Assembly (NCBI GenBank): GCA_948579355.1
Contig: CAPAOV010000005.1
Coordinates: forward strand, 1-64,000
Length of the DNA: 64,000 nt
Direction: 5' to 3'
Origin: an uncultured Eubacterium sp.
GTDB lineage: Bacteria > Bacillota > Clostridia > Lachnospirales > Lachnospiraceae
This document shows, piece after piece, positions 1 to 7,993 of the stretch (its first letter is position 1; every line of letters begins with the position of its first letter). The translations under genes and the position numbers were made by a program. The notes under the pieces are model-generated. The model had not been told where the DNA came from and ran no database searches. It was given only the letters and a program-made list of their open reading frames with translations.

Positions 1-77
1 ATCAAGGTTCTCTGCCCGACCTGTCCAGCCGGAGCCTGCTTCCTCAGCAAATGTTCTTTACTGCGTCAGCGAATACT

Positions 78-106
78 ATCTTATCAAAAATACTTTGCCT
101 TGTCAA
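78..106 (-). promoter_or_regulatory. Strong promoter, rRNA-type (promoter-proximal of two)
   Basis: Reading leftwards, TTGACA (101-106), a 17-bp spacer and TAAGAT (78-83). Just downstream come a GC-rich leader and GAACCTTGAT at the very edge, which resembles the GAACCTTGAAAA element often seen before 16S or 23S rRNA in Firmicutes. Inference: the window starts in the leader of an rRNA operon lying to the left. No rRNA sequence itself is present. Confidence 0.6.
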
Positions 107-173
107 CACTTTTTTTAAATAATTTTTTTAATGATTTTCAAAAAACTATTTTGTTATTGCGCCAACGAATTAC

Positions 174-202
174 ATCCTAACAAATTAATCGAATTTTGTC
201 AA
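174..202 (-). promoter_or_regulatory. Strong promoter, rRNA-type (upstream of the pair)
   Basis: TTGACA (197-202), 17 bp, TAGGAT (174-179) on the minus strand. The bases after the -10 (AATTCGTTGGCGCAATAA) closely match those after the second promoter (TATTCGCTGACGCAGTAA), so the two look like a tandem duplication. Tandem P1/P2 promoters are typical of rRNA operons. Confidence 0.6.
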
Positions 203-411
203 TAACTTTTTTCTATTTTTTTTGCAAATTTATTTTTAGTGTATATCATGTGCAAAGTCTTCATTCTAGTTTTTGCCACAACTCTGCCGGTACCATCTTT
301 GACAGTAATAGAACAACCTATTTTACCATGAGCAAAACCATAATGCAGATAGTAACCTCTATATCCTTTTGATTTCCAAGTGCATTTCCAATACACTAAG
401 CGTATGTCCAA
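199..411 (-). other. Possible small or remnant ORF, unrecognised
   Basis: A 70-codon minus-strand frame opening with TTG, without a convincing ribosome site. The translation (GYRGYYLHYGFAHGKIGCSITVK in its middle) looks protein-like, but I do not recognise it. Its 3' end overlaps the -35 of the upstream rRNA-type promoter. It lies beside a damaged tRNA-Ser 3' copy, so it may be a leftover of an integrated element. Existence as a gene is doubtful. Confidence 0.18.
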
Positions 412-424
412 TACACTTTATAAA

Positions 425-446
425 CGGAGAAAGAGCGATTTGAACC
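425..446 (-). repeat. Degenerate copy of a tRNA-Ser 3' end (att-like)
   Basis: These 22 bases match the 3' end (T-arm plus acceptor) of the tRNA-Ser at 755-776 at 20 of 22 positions, with the same AACGGAGAA context, but no tRNA body follows. A displaced tRNA 3' end is the usual scar of an element that integrates at a tRNA. The segment between (447-680) carries no gene I can support. Confidence 0.45.
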
Positions 447-680
447 AATTCCGCAATTTACAAACAGCGATGGAACGGGGTTTTGAGAGCTTCATTTTAT
501 AATCAGTGTTTAAATTCTTATATATAGGAAGACTAACCAATATGACACAATCGTTTTTTATCAGCCTTATTATATTATGAGAAAATAGAAGACCCAGAAA
601 AGAATTAGATAACAAATAAATTCTTCAAAACACCAAAGGTATTCCAGCCGTTTTGTAAACGGCTTTACTTTTCTTAAACA

Positions 681-719
681 AAAAAATGAGCAAACCTCTA
701 TAAAATAGGGATTTGCTCA
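681..719 (-). terminator. Rho-independent terminator after the tRNA-Ser pair
   Basis: On the minus strand GAGCAAA...TTTGCTC (arms within 687-719) forms a hairpin followed by seven T. It ends the transcript of the two tRNA genes. A second inverted repeat (AAGCGCAT / ATGCGCTT, 727-748) lies between it and the tRNA and has no T tail. Confidence 0.8.
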
Positions 720-754
720 CCTTTTTAAGCGCATTTTCCGATGCGCTTTCTGAA

Positions 755-843
755 CGGAGAAGGAGGGATTTGAACCCTCGCGCCGCTATTAACGACCTAC
801 TCCCTTTCCAGGGGAGCCCCTTCAGCCACTTGGGTACTTCTCC
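755..843 (-). tRNA. tRNA-Ser(GGA)
   Basis: 89 nt. Acceptor GGAGAAG pairs with CTTCTCC, discriminator G. The anticodon stem CTCCC/GGGAG encloses the loop CTGGAAA, giving anticodon GGA. It has a long variable arm, as expected for class II tRNA-Ser, and a GGTTCAAATCC T-arm. CCA is not encoded, so the CCA-adding enzyme would be needed. Confidence 0.96.
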
Positions 844-884
844 AAAGCTGAATTGTATCAATATTATGATATTGTAAAACCAAA

Positions 885-970
885 CGGAGAAGGTGGGATT
901 CGAACCCACGGCCCCTTTCGGAGTCACCGGTTTTCAAGACCGGCTCCTTAAACCACTCGGACACCTCTCC
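885..970 (-). tRNA. tRNA-Ser(UGA)
   Basis: 86 nt. Acceptor GGAGAGG at the 5' end pairs with CTTCTCC. Anticodon stem CCGGT/ACCGG holds the loop CTTGAAA, giving anticodon TGA. Long variable arm and GGTTCGAATCC T-arm are present; CCA is not encoded. It is first of the two tRNA-Ser genes in a short operon; 41 bp separate them. Confidence 0.96.
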
Positions 971-984
971 AAGACTGCTTGAAT

Positions 985-1014
985 AGTATATCATTGTACT
1001 CCTATCCATGTCAA
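985..1014 (-). promoter_or_regulatory. Promoter of the tRNA-Ser operon
   Basis: TTGACA (1009-1014), 18-bp spacer, TATACT (985-990), 15 bp before the tRNA-Ser(UGA) 5' end. Near-consensus vegetative promoter. Confidence 0.75.
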
Positions 1015-1053
1015 GATAAATTTAGAATATTTTGACATTTCGAGCAACAAAAT

Positions 1054-2076
1054 CTATTCCCCCAAACGCAGAGCGGGAACTGCATTCAAATCAAGGCCAT
1101 GACGGACGCCTTTTTGATATTCATAATAACCGGCTGCACCTATCATGGCGGCGTTATCCGTACAGAGAATTGGCGTTGGCATATAAAACTGATAACCGTT
1201 TGCCTCACAGGCTTTCTTCATTCCGTCACGTAAACAGGAGTTACAGGCAACTCCTCCGGCAATCGCGATTTTGTCCATGCCATAATCCTTTGCCGCCAGT
1301 ATCGTATGTTCCACTAATACATCAACAACCGCTTTTTGAAAGGACGCGGCAATATCCGCTTCGGAATAACTCTCTCCTTTCATTTTACAGCCGTTAATAT
1401 AATTCAATACTGCTGATTTCAAACCACTGAAACTAAAGTCATAAGGGGAATCTTCAATGGAAGCGCGCGGAAAATCAATCGCGTCTGCGTTTCCCTCTTT
1501 TGCCAGACGGTCAATCTTCGGCCCTCCGGGGTAACCGAGACCAATGGCGCGGGCCACCTTATCAAATGCTTCTCCGGCCGCATCGTCTCTTGTCCGGCCC
1601 AAGACAGCATATTCGCCATAGTCACGTACAATAACTAAGTGGCTGTGTCCGCCGGACGCCACCAAACATAAAAACGGCGGCTCCAATTGCGGATTGGCAA
1701 TAAAATTAGCAGAAATATGGCCCTCGATATGGTGCACGCCGATAAGTGGTTTATCGGTGGCAAAACTGATTGCCTTTGCCGCTCCGACACCTACCAACAA
1801 GGCTCCCACCAACCCCGGGCCATAGGTGACACAGATGGCATCCATATCATCAAGCGTCTTGTCTGCCTGCGACAGCGCTTCCTCTATGACCTGATTTATC
1901 TTTTCAATATGTTTGCGCGAGGCAATTTCCGGCACAACTCCCCCGTATATTTTGTGAATATCAATTTGAGAGGCAATAATATTCGAGCATACCGTGCGGC
2001 CGTTTTCGACTACCGCAGCAGCCGTTTCGTCACATGAACTCTCAATGGCAAGTACCGTAATATTTTTCTCTTCCAA
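1054..2076 (-). CDS. tsaD: tRNA N6-adenosine threonylcarbamoyltransferase TsaD
   Basis: TsaD transfers the threonylcarbamoyl group from TC-AMP to A37 of ANN-decoding tRNAs, in complex with TsaB and TsaE. The 340-aa length is normal. Visible signatures: ASKHA start AIESSCDETAA (10-20), YGPGLVGALLVG (85-96), the metal-binding HHIEGH with H116 and H120, ASGGHSHL (140-147), and a C-terminal CTDNAAMI. tsaB and tsaE are encoded about 2 kb upstream on the same strand, so the t6A module is nearly contiguous. Cytoplasmic, normally essential. The gene ends 84 bp from the tRNA-Ser operon. Confidence 0.97.
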   Translation of the reverse strand: MEEKNITVLAIESSCDETAAAVVENGRTVCSNIIASQIDIHKIYGGVVPEIASRKHIEKINQVIEEALSQADKTLDDMDAICVTYGPGLVGALLVGVGAAKAISFATDKPLIGVHHIEGHISANFIANPQLEPPFLCLVASGGHSHLVIVRDYGEYAVLGRTRDDAAGEAFDKVARAIGLGYPGGPKIDRLAKEGNADAIDFPRASIEDSPYDFSFSGLKSAVLNYINGCKMKGESYSEADIAASFQKAVVDVLVEHTILAAKDYGMDKIAIAGGVACNSCLRDGMKKACEANGYQFYMPTPILCTDNAAMIGAAGYYEYQKGVRHGLDLNAVPALRLGE

Positions 2077-2105
2077 AACAATCCCCGATTCTGCTTTCTG
2101 CTATG

Positions 2106-2714
2106 CTATTTTGATTTTGAAGTGATGGCGCTTTTTGCCGGCGCCGAACCAAAACCCAAGATTTTCCAGACGTCATTCTCTTTCACAAGGACGGCACGTT
2201 GGTTCCATGTACTGTACTTCGTTCCCTCCCGCATAAAATAGGAATATTTTACATATACCGTTTCACTGCCGTCAATTGTCTTATACTCATAATTCTTTTC
2301 TTCATCAATCGTATAATTAACTATTTTTCTGCTTTCTTTTCTGTATTTATCGGCGTCCGCCTTAATGACTGACTCCATCTTCTCTAACGAATTTTTCTTT
2401 TTCAAATCTTCGCAATACAGCTTCTGAAGCTGACCTACAAGAGAAGCAAACTCATCATCATCTAATTTCTTATTATAAATACACTGATTAAATCTGCTGA
2501 ACAATTTGAGGACTTCCTTCGGTGTTTCCGGATACCCTTTATCCAAATCTTTCGCAATCAGTTTTTCCGCCTCCGTCGTCGGCGTGTATACGGATTCCCG
2601 TAACTGCTGTCTCTTCATATATTGATAATAAATAGCGAGCGCACCTAATGCCAGCAAACACATAATAATGATAAAAGCTACTAAATTTCTCTTTTTCTTC
2701 CTGCCACTTTCCAT
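2106..2714 (-). CDS. Membrane-anchored hypothetical protein
   Basis: 202 aa, family not recognised with confidence. The start is set at ATG 2714, which has GGGAGGTG about 6 bp upstream; a longer frame three codons up lacks such a site. A basic N-terminus (SGRKKKRN) is followed by one hydrophobic helix (about residues 9-27). The rest is a soluble, highly charged domain probably outside the membrane, ending in a beta-rich part that resembles the NTF2-like tail of small secreted proteins (VYVKYSYFMREGTKYSTWNQRAVLVKENDVWKILGFG). It sits between rnz and tsaD, 29 bp from tsaD, and is likely co-transcribed. Function unknown. Confidence 0.85.
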   Translation of the reverse strand: MESGRKKKRNLVAFIIIMCLLALGALAIYYQYMKRQQLRESVYTPTTEAEKLIAKDLDKGYPETPKEVLKLFSRFNQCIYNKKLDDDEFASLVGQLQKLYCEDLKKKNSLEKMESVIKADADKYRKESRKIVNYTIDEEKNYEYKTIDGSETVYVKYSYFMREGTKYSTWNQRAVLVKENDVWKILGFGSAPAKSAITSKSK

Positions 2715-2738
2715 AGCGCACACCTCCCTCTCAAGAAT

Positions 2739-3665
2739 TTACTCGGTTCCCGCTTTCTCTTTTTCAAAGGTAAGATATAGCGATTTGCGGTCTTTTCCAG
2801 CTTTTGCCTGCGGAAAAATGGCTCTCACCTCATCCATATACGCTTCCGGTTTTATTAACGACGGACTGTAATGTGTCAGCCAGAGTTCTCCCACTTCTGC
2901 TTCTTTCGCCATGGACGCAGCTTCCGTAAACATCATATGGCGGTTCTCTTTTGCCTTGTCCAACTGCTCTTTCTCACCATACATCCCCTCGCATATAAAT
3001 AAATCTGCGCCTTTCGCGTATCCAGATATTTCCGGCACGGGTCGGGTATCGGTACAATACGTCACTTTCAGACCTTTACGCGCCTCGCCTAATACCATCT
3101 CCGGCGTATATACGCGATTATCAATACAAACTTCCTCACCTTTTTGTAAAATGCTCCACGCCCGCATCGGAACATCATTTTCCTTTGCTTTGTCTAAATC
3201 AAACTTGCCTGCACGATGGATAATCTGACTGTATCCATAACACGGCACTGTATGCCTAACGCGGAACGCTTCTATCGTATAACCCTTTTGCTCCAACTGA
3301 TGAAAAGATTCTGACAATTCTACATAACGAATCTCAAAAGGAAGACCCTGTGCAATAATGAGTAATGCCTCGACTACTTTCTTTACACCACGCGGGCCGA
3401 CAATCGTCAACGGCAGCTTCCGTTCGGCATTCCCCATTGATAACAACAGCCCCGGCAGGCCGCTTATATGGTCGCCGTGCACATGGGTAATGCAAATCGT
3501 ATCTATCCCGTGCATACTCCAGCCCTTTTCCCGAATGCTCACCTGCGTTCCCTCGCCACAATCTATCAGTAAGCTGCTTCCGTTATAGCGCGTCATCAGA
3601 GCAGTCAACGCCCTCCTTGGCAGTGGCATCATACCGCTTGTTCCTAACAGGCAGACATCCAACAT
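2739..3665 (-). CDS. rnz: Ribonuclease Z
   Basis: Metallo-beta-lactamase-fold endonuclease that cuts pre-tRNA 3' trailers, needed here because the local tRNAs do not encode CCA. 308 aa from ATG 3665, chosen because GGAGG lies 8 bp upstream; the in-frame upstream codons have no such site. The zinc motif THVHGDH gives ligands H61, H63, D65 and H66. Further motifs are LLIDCGEGTQ (about 33-42), TYCTDTRP with the bridging Asp, and the late histidine in LWLTHYSPS. Length matches the short tRNase Z form. A clear promoter lies just upstream (3698-3726). Confidence 0.95.
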   Translation of the reverse strand: MLDVCLLGTSGMMPLPRRALTALMTRYNGSSLLIDCGEGTQVSIREKGWSMHGIDTICITHVHGDHISGLPGLLLSMGNAERKLPLTIVGPRGVKKVVEALLIIAQGLPFEIRYVELSESFHQLEQKGYTIEAFRVRHTVPCYGYSQIIHRAGKFDLDKAKENDVPMRAWSILQKGEEVCIDNRVYTPEMVLGEARKGLKVTYCTDTRPVPEISGYAKGADLFICEGMYGEKEQLDKAKENRHMMFTEAASMAKEAEVGELWLTHYSPSLIKPEAYMDEVRAIFPQAKAGKDRKSLYLTFEKEKAGTE

Positions 3666-3697
3666 GGTAAAATCCTCCAATCCTTTCAGTCATTTTC

Positions 3698-3726
3698 ATT
3701 TTACCATAACTGTATGTCATTTTCAA
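3698..3726 (-). promoter_or_regulatory. Promoter of rnz
   Basis: TTGAAA (3721-3726), 17 bp, TAAAAT (3698-3703), about 30 bp before the rnz start and directly behind the terminator of the preceding gene. Confidence 0.65.
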
Positions 3727-3735
3727 ACCCTACGA

Positions 3736-3767
3736 GAAAAAAAGCCATTTTCTTTTACGAAAATGAC
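3736..3767 (-). terminator. Terminator overlapping the end of the zinc-ribbon gene
   Basis: Minus-strand hairpin GTCATTTTC / GAAAATGGC (arms 3759-3767 and 3744-3752) followed by seven T. The stop codon of the upstream gene lies inside the hairpin, so terminator and coding end overlap. Confidence 0.75.
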
Positions 3768-3994
3768 TTCCCCTCCTGCAGTACTTCTATTTTTTGAGAT
3801 TTTTTAACCGGAATAGCAAATTTTCCAATCATTTCATCATAACACTGCTCACAGAGCAAAAATTCATGAACTTCCAAATCCTTTTTGGAAAAGTACCCCC
3901 ATTCTTTCCGTCCGGTAAATACATCTTCCCGGGGCGACGGACCTAATTGAAGTTTCCTCCCGCAACTGTTACAGAACCATTCCTTTTCTGCCAA
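3755..3994 (-). CDS. Small zinc-ribbon protein
   Basis: 79 aa. Two CxxC pairs (C8/C11 and C48/C51) frame a compact domain, the pattern of a treble-clef or zinc-ribbon fold. The start is TTG at 3994 with AGGGGG about 10 bp upstream. No enzyme motif is visible, and no specific function can be named; small proteins of this kind often bind RNA or act as accessory factors. It is monocistronic or the end of the tsaB transcript, and its own terminator overlaps its stop codon. Confidence 0.8.
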   Translation of the reverse strand: MAEKEWFCNSCGRKLQLGPSPREDVFTGRKEWGYFSKKDLEVHEFLLCEQCYDEMIGKFAIPVKKSQKIEVLQEGKSFS

Positions 3995-4078
3995 CCTGTC
4001 ATCCCCCTTTCAGTAAGATATTACTAATTATAACAAAGGGTTAGAACAAAATCCATAAGCAAAATTTTCCACAAAAAT

Positions 4079-4786
4079 TCAATTTTTTTCCTCTCTTTCC
4101 TGCCGCTCCCTTTCTGCCTGCGAGAGACGAAGATAAATCGGAGCAAAGTCTTTTGCAGGCATGCCTTTCCCTCGCTGCATGTAAATCTTCCCGAGCGAGG
4201 CGATAGACGCCGCTTTCTGATAGCGCACACTATCCGCCGCCCATCCGTACGAAACGGTCAGTTCTTCTTCCAGACGCTCCCGAAACACAGGAACGCCGTC
4301 ACCGACAAAAATTGTTTTCCGCGCCGTTTCGTTCACCTGATGAATCACTTCTTCGATTGGCGCTGCCGCCGGTTCCGTTACCGTGGCCGGCAGAGTCTCA
4401 TTTACTTCGTAAATGGCATAATAAGCTTGATTTCTGCGCGCATCCATCATCGCGCAGACAAGAGCGTCCGCTCCCGTTAAATTATAGGCGAGTCCCTCCA
4501 GTGTCGGTACGGCAATCAAAGGAATGGACAACGCCTGTCCTAACCCTTTTGCCGTCGACGCACCAATCCGCAGGCCGGTAAAAGAACCGGGCCCGGCAGC
4601 TACCGCAATGGCATCCAGTTCTTTCACGGAAAAATCTGCCATTTTCAACATTGCCTCAATCATCGGCAGCAACGTCTGTGAGTGCGTTTTTTTATTGTGT
4701 ATGGTATATTCTCCCACCAGTATGTCTTCGCACAGCAATGCTGCCGACGCCACTAATCCCGAGCTATCAATGCCAAGAATATTCAT
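4079..4786 (-). CDS. tsaB: tRNA threonylcarbamoyladenosine biosynthesis protein TsaB
   Basis: Inactive ASKHA paralogue that dimerises with TsaD and is required for t6A37 formation. 235 aa, normal length. It opens with MNILGIDSSG and carries the family signature AGPGSFTGLRIG (about 65-76) and a VCAMMDARRNQAYYAIYE stretch. It lacks the HxxxH metal site of TsaD, as expected. It starts 13 bp after tsaE ends, in the order ycxB-like, tsaE, tsaB. No rimI follows, unlike in many Firmicutes. Confidence 0.95.
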   Translation of the reverse strand: MNILGIDSSGLVASAALLCEDILVGEYTIHNKKTHSQTLLPMIEAMLKMADFSVKELDAIAVAAGPGSFTGLRIGASTAKGLGQALSIPLIAVPTLEGLAYNLTGADALVCAMMDARRNQAYYAIYEVNETLPATVTEPAAAPIEEVIHQVNETARKTIFVGDGVPVFRERLEEELTVSYGWAADSVRYQKAASIASLGKIYMQRGKGMPAKDFAPIYLRLSQAERERQEREEKN

Positions 4787-4799
4787 CCTCTGCCATCTC

Positions 4800-5219
4800 C
4801 TATTCTATCGTAATCTGACGATAATCAAATCCCTGTTGCAAATCTTTCTCAATGAGAATCTTTCTGCTGTTCTCCGGTAAAATTTCCTCAATCAGAGACG
4901 CCCACTCAATCAGGCATACACCATCCCCGAAAAAATAACTTTCATAGCCAAGCTCGTACATCTCCTCTACATCCGCAATCCGGTAGACGTCAAAATGATA
5001 TAGCGAAATACGTCCCTGCGGATACTCCTGAATAATCGTAAACGTCGGACTGGTAACCGGCTCGTCAATACCTAACCCTTTCGCAAAGCCTTTGGCAAAC
5101 ACCGTCTTGCCGACTCCCAATTCTCCCTCCAGAAGAAAGATGTCTCCCGCCTGCGCCTGACTGCCAAGCGAATATGCTGCGTCAAATGTATCTTTCTCAC
5201 GGAAACTTTGTATTATCAT
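4800..5219 (-). CDS. tsaE: t6A biosynthesis ATPase TsaE
   Basis: P-loop ATPase that cycles the TsaB-TsaD complex during t6A synthesis. 139 aa. The Walker A GELGVGKT spans 32-39; TSPTFTIIQEY follows in the position of the switch region, then YHFDVYRI (Walker B-like) and the conserved late Trp in CLIEWASL. Its ATG overlaps the end of the YcxB-like gene by 4 bp (5216-5219), which suggests translational coupling. Confidence 0.95.
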   Translation of the reverse strand: MIIQSFREKDTFDAAYSLGSQAQAGDIFLLEGELGVGKTVFAKGFAKGLGIDEPVTSPTFTIIQEYPQGRISLYHFDVYRIADVEEMYELGYESYFFGDGVCLIEWASLIEEILPENSRKILIEKDLQQGFDYRQITIE

Positions 5220-5692
5220 TTTCGCTTTCTCTCCTTTAGGAATGTCACCAATTCATCGAAGCGCCCACCGCAGGACGCTTCTGTAATAATAGTCGCATGA
5301 ATCGCCGAAGTGAATACATACACAGCCCCTTTGACATAGACAATCTTACGCACATTGCTCCACGGACAGGCAGACGCAGCCTCACCCTGCGTCACACGAA
5401 TTTGTTCCTCATCAATATGACATATCAACGGCTCCTGCTTTTCCGCCCTTGCAACCTGAGCCTTTCCCTTGCGTATCAATAAAAACGGCTGAAAAACAAG
5501 AAACAAAAAAGCAATAACAACCAACATAATTTTCTGGTTATCCGACCACGCCCCCCAGCGGATAACTAATGCCGCCAAGGAAGCAAGTCCTAGCAAAATG
5601 CCGAGTACACCGGATAATTTTGCATAATTAAACCGGAGCAGAAATTTACTCATGTCCTTTGCACTTACTTTTAATTCAAAATCCATTGTCAT
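5216..5692 (-). CDS. YcxB-like membrane protein
   Basis: 158 aa. An N-terminal amphipathic stretch is followed by two hydrophobic helices (about 28-45 and 54-72), then a small beta domain with CPWSNVRKIVYVKGAVYVFTS, which resembles the YcxB C-terminal PH-like domain. Function is unknown in this family. GGAG lies 7 bp before the first ATG. It is first of the ycxB-like/tsaE/tsaB transcript and has a promoter at 5735-5763 that overlaps the promoter of the divergent membrane protein. Confidence 0.8.
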   Translation of the reverse strand: MTMDFELKVSAKDMSKFLLRFNYAKLSGVLGILLGLASLAALVIRWGAWSDNQKIMLVVIAFLFLVFQPFLLIRKGKAQVARAEKQEPLICHIDEEQIRVTQGEAASACPWSNVRKIVYVKGAVYVFTSAIHATIITEASCGGRFDELVTFLKERKRK

Positions 5693-5734
5693 CGTTTTCT
5701 CCTAACTATCCGTACATTTCATTAAATCAAAACT

Positions 5735-5763
5735 AGTATATCAAAACCCTGTTTCATTGACAA
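5735..5763 (-). promoter_or_regulatory. Promoter of the ycxB-like/tsaE/tsaB operon
   Basis: TTGTCA (5758-5763), 17 bp, TATACT (5735-5740) on the minus strand. The -35 lies on top of the -35 of the divergent promoter, so the two directions probably compete for polymerase. Confidence 0.65.
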
Positions 5764-5785
5764 GTCCAACGTTTTTTATTATCAT
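5757..5785 (+). promoter_or_regulatory. Promoter of the GT-C-like membrane protein
   Basis: TTGACA (5757-5762), 17 bp, TATCAT (5780-5785), followed by a 36-bp leader and the ribosome site AGGAGG. Confidence 0.65.
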
Positions 5786-5827
5786 AGACTTACAATATAA
5801 ATTTGAACAAATACAGGAGGACAAATA

Positions 5828-7990
5828 ATGTTCGGTTCAGTACTCGGAAATTTGGTTGGAATCACCTATTTCCTCTCTTTTCAGATATTGGGTGTCTGTC
5901 TGGCGCTTTACCTTTTTCATAAGGAAAAATTAGGCATAACCGTATTATTCGGCAGTGTATTCGGCTCGTTTGCTTTTCATTGGCTGCCAACTCTCTATGC
6001 CTTTCTATTCAATTTTACAAAAACGGCACACGGAATGGCTCTTCTTACTTTTGTAGCTATTGTCTACGCGGCATCGCTGTCTGCTAAGAAGCGCACGCTT
6101 CTTGCCGGACGAAAGATAGATTTCAATATTAAACGGATGTTTTCGCAAGACCCCATACTCTTTTTACTGCTTCCGCTTTTTCTCTATACGGTCATTGTGC
6201 TGCTGCACAGTACGATTCCGTACATTGATGGCGTCATGCACTCCGGTCAGAGCACATTCGGCGACATGAATATGCACCTCGGATTTATAAGCAGCATTGC
6301 CAATCAGAAAGTGTTCCCACCGGAATACTCTATTCTGCCGGGGACTCAGCTTGCCTACCCTTTTTTATCGGACAGCATTTCATCCAGTGTATATATATTC
6401 GGAACATCTTTACGCATGGCCTATCTTCTGCCGATGTTCTTTGCCATGTTGCAGGTTTTCTTCAGCGTATACATTCTGGCAAAACGTATTTATCAATCTT
6501 ACGGTGGTTCCTACCGGGGGAAAAGCATACTTGCCTTTGCCCTCTTTTTCTTCAATGGCGGATTGGGATTTGTTTACTTCCTCAACGAGGGTTTATTCAG
6601 CGAAAATTTCACGCGGATTTTTACTGCCTTTTATGAGACGCCGACCAATTATGTACAATCCAATATCCAGTGGCACAACATTATCTGCGATATGCTGATT
6701 CCGCAGCGCGCTACTTTATTCGGATGGGCGATGTTGTTCCCTATTTTTATTTTACTTCACAAGGCAGTGACGGAAAGCAGCCGCAAATGTTTTGTTATCG
6801 CCGGTTTATTGTCTGCCGGACTGCCGCTTATACATACCCATTCCTTTTTGGCGCTCGGTATCCTCTGCGCCGGATTCGTCATCTTGAATCTGATTAATTT
6901 CAGCAGCAAACGCACATTGACAAAACGTGTTCCCCTCTCTGCGCGTATTATACTCACAGCCGTCCTGCTGTGTGGACTAAACTACATCAGCATACGCCAG
7001 ATGTCGGACACACCGTTGGATGCCGACGCTATTTTCCGAATAGGGATTGCCATTGCGGCCATCCTAATTCTCTTATTTGTATTGGCGCTGATATACTTCT
7101 TTGATAAGAAAATCGTTACCAATTGGGGAATCTTTCTCTGCCTCGTACTCATACTGGCACTTCCGATTTTGTTTACCTTTACATTTCAGCAGGCTTCCGG
7201 CGAAAACTTTGTGCGCGGTTCTTTCAACTGGGCCAATTCGAGTCCGGAATCGATGGATAACTACTTAATCTTCTATTGTAAGAATTTGGGAATTATGTTT
7301 ATCCTTACGATTGCTGTTTTCCTCTTCGGAAACAGAAAGCAGATTCAGACGATTTTACCAGCAACTTTTCTCTGGCTGATTGCAGAATTTGTTCTCTTCC
7401 AGCCGAACTCATACGATAATAATAAACTGATGTTAGTTTGCTATTTCTTTTTCTGTGTGGCAGCCGCCGATTTTGTCTGGGATACCATCCCGCAATTTGT
7501 CCATCGCATCCTGCCGCGTATACAAAAAAAGCTGACCCGCGGAGTTGTTGTCAGTATCGTCGCTTTTGTCGGCGTCCTTGCCGCCGTTCTCACGATGGGG
7601 CGGGAGGCTGTCGCTGATTTCGAGTTGTATGGAAGTCCATATATTAAACTCGCCCAGTGGGCAGAGGAAAATACGAGACCCGATGATATATTTTTAACGG
7701 ATAACAATCACAATAATACGATTGCCGCGCTGTCCGGACGCAATATCGTATGCGGCACCGGAACTTTCCTTTATTTCCATGGGCTCAACTACCAGAAGCA
7801 GGAGGCAGATTTACGCAGAATGTATGAAGAACCAGCAAGCCGGAATGACCTGCTGGCAGAATACGATGTTTCCTATATTGTAATCGGCCCTTACGAGTTA
7901 AGCAACTATCAGATACAGGGCATACAGCAGATGGCAGACGAATACGAACTCGTATACAACGAAGACGGAATCCTTGTTTTTTCCGTATAA
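5828..7990 (+). CDS. Large polytopic membrane protein, GT-C glycosyltransferase-like
   Basis: 720 aa with roughly a dozen hydrophobic helices over the first ~580 residues and a soluble C-terminal domain of about 120 residues. The layout (acidic motif STFGDMNMHLGF in the first outer loop, tail with DDIFLTDNNHNNTIAALSGRNIVCG and YIVIGPYE) is that of GT-C transferases that use lipid-linked sugars or related DUF2298-type proteins. Substrate cannot be deduced. Acts in the membrane with the catalytic face outside. It has its own promoter and AGGAGG at ideal spacing, and its 3' end is only 3 bp from the convergent lipoprotein gene. Confidence 0.75.
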   Translation: MFGSVLGNLVGITYFLSFQILGVCLALYLFHKEKLGITVLFGSVFGSFAFHWLPTLYAFLFNFTKTAHGMALLTFVAIVYAASLSAKKRTLLAGRKIDFNIKRMFSQDPILFLLLPLFLYTVIVLLHSTIPYIDGVMHSGQSTFGDMNMHLGFISSIANQKVFPPEYSILPGTQLAYPFLSDSISSSVYIFGTSLRMAYLLPMFFAMLQVFFSVYILAKRIYQSYGGSYRGKSILAFALFFFNGGLGFVYFLNEGLFSENFTRIFTAFYETPTNYVQSNIQWHNIICDMLIPQRATLFGWAMLFPIFILLHKAVTESSRKCFVIAGLLSAGLPLIHTHSFLALGILCAGFVILNLINFSSKRTLTKRVPLSARIILTAVLLCGLNYISIRQMSDTPLDADAIFRIGIAIAAILILLFVLALIYFFDKKIVTNWGIFLCLVLILALPILFTFTFQQASGENFVRGSFNWANSSPESMDNYLIFYCKNLGIMFILTIAVFLFGNRKQIQTILPATFLWLIAEFVLFQPNSYDNNKLMLVCYFFFCVAAADFVWDTIPQFVHRILPRIQKKLTRGVVVSIVAFVGVLAAVLTMGREAVADFELYGSPYIKLAQWAEENTRPDDIFLTDNNHNNTIAALSGRNIVCGTGTFLYFHGLNYQKQEADLRRMYEEPASRNDLLAEYDVSYIVIGPYELSNYQIQGIQQMADEYELVYNEDGILVFSV

Positions 7991-7993
7991 GTC

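Noticed and set aside
418..615. 65-codon minus frame beside the tRNA scar
   Set aside because: It runs through the displaced tRNA 3' end and has no ribosome site; best read as decayed DNA.
1032..1397. Plus-strand frames opposite tsaD and similar long frames opposite eno, dnaJ, dnaK, tsaB, leuS
   Set aside because: They are mirror frames of well-supported genes, lack ribosome sites and give no recognisable proteins.
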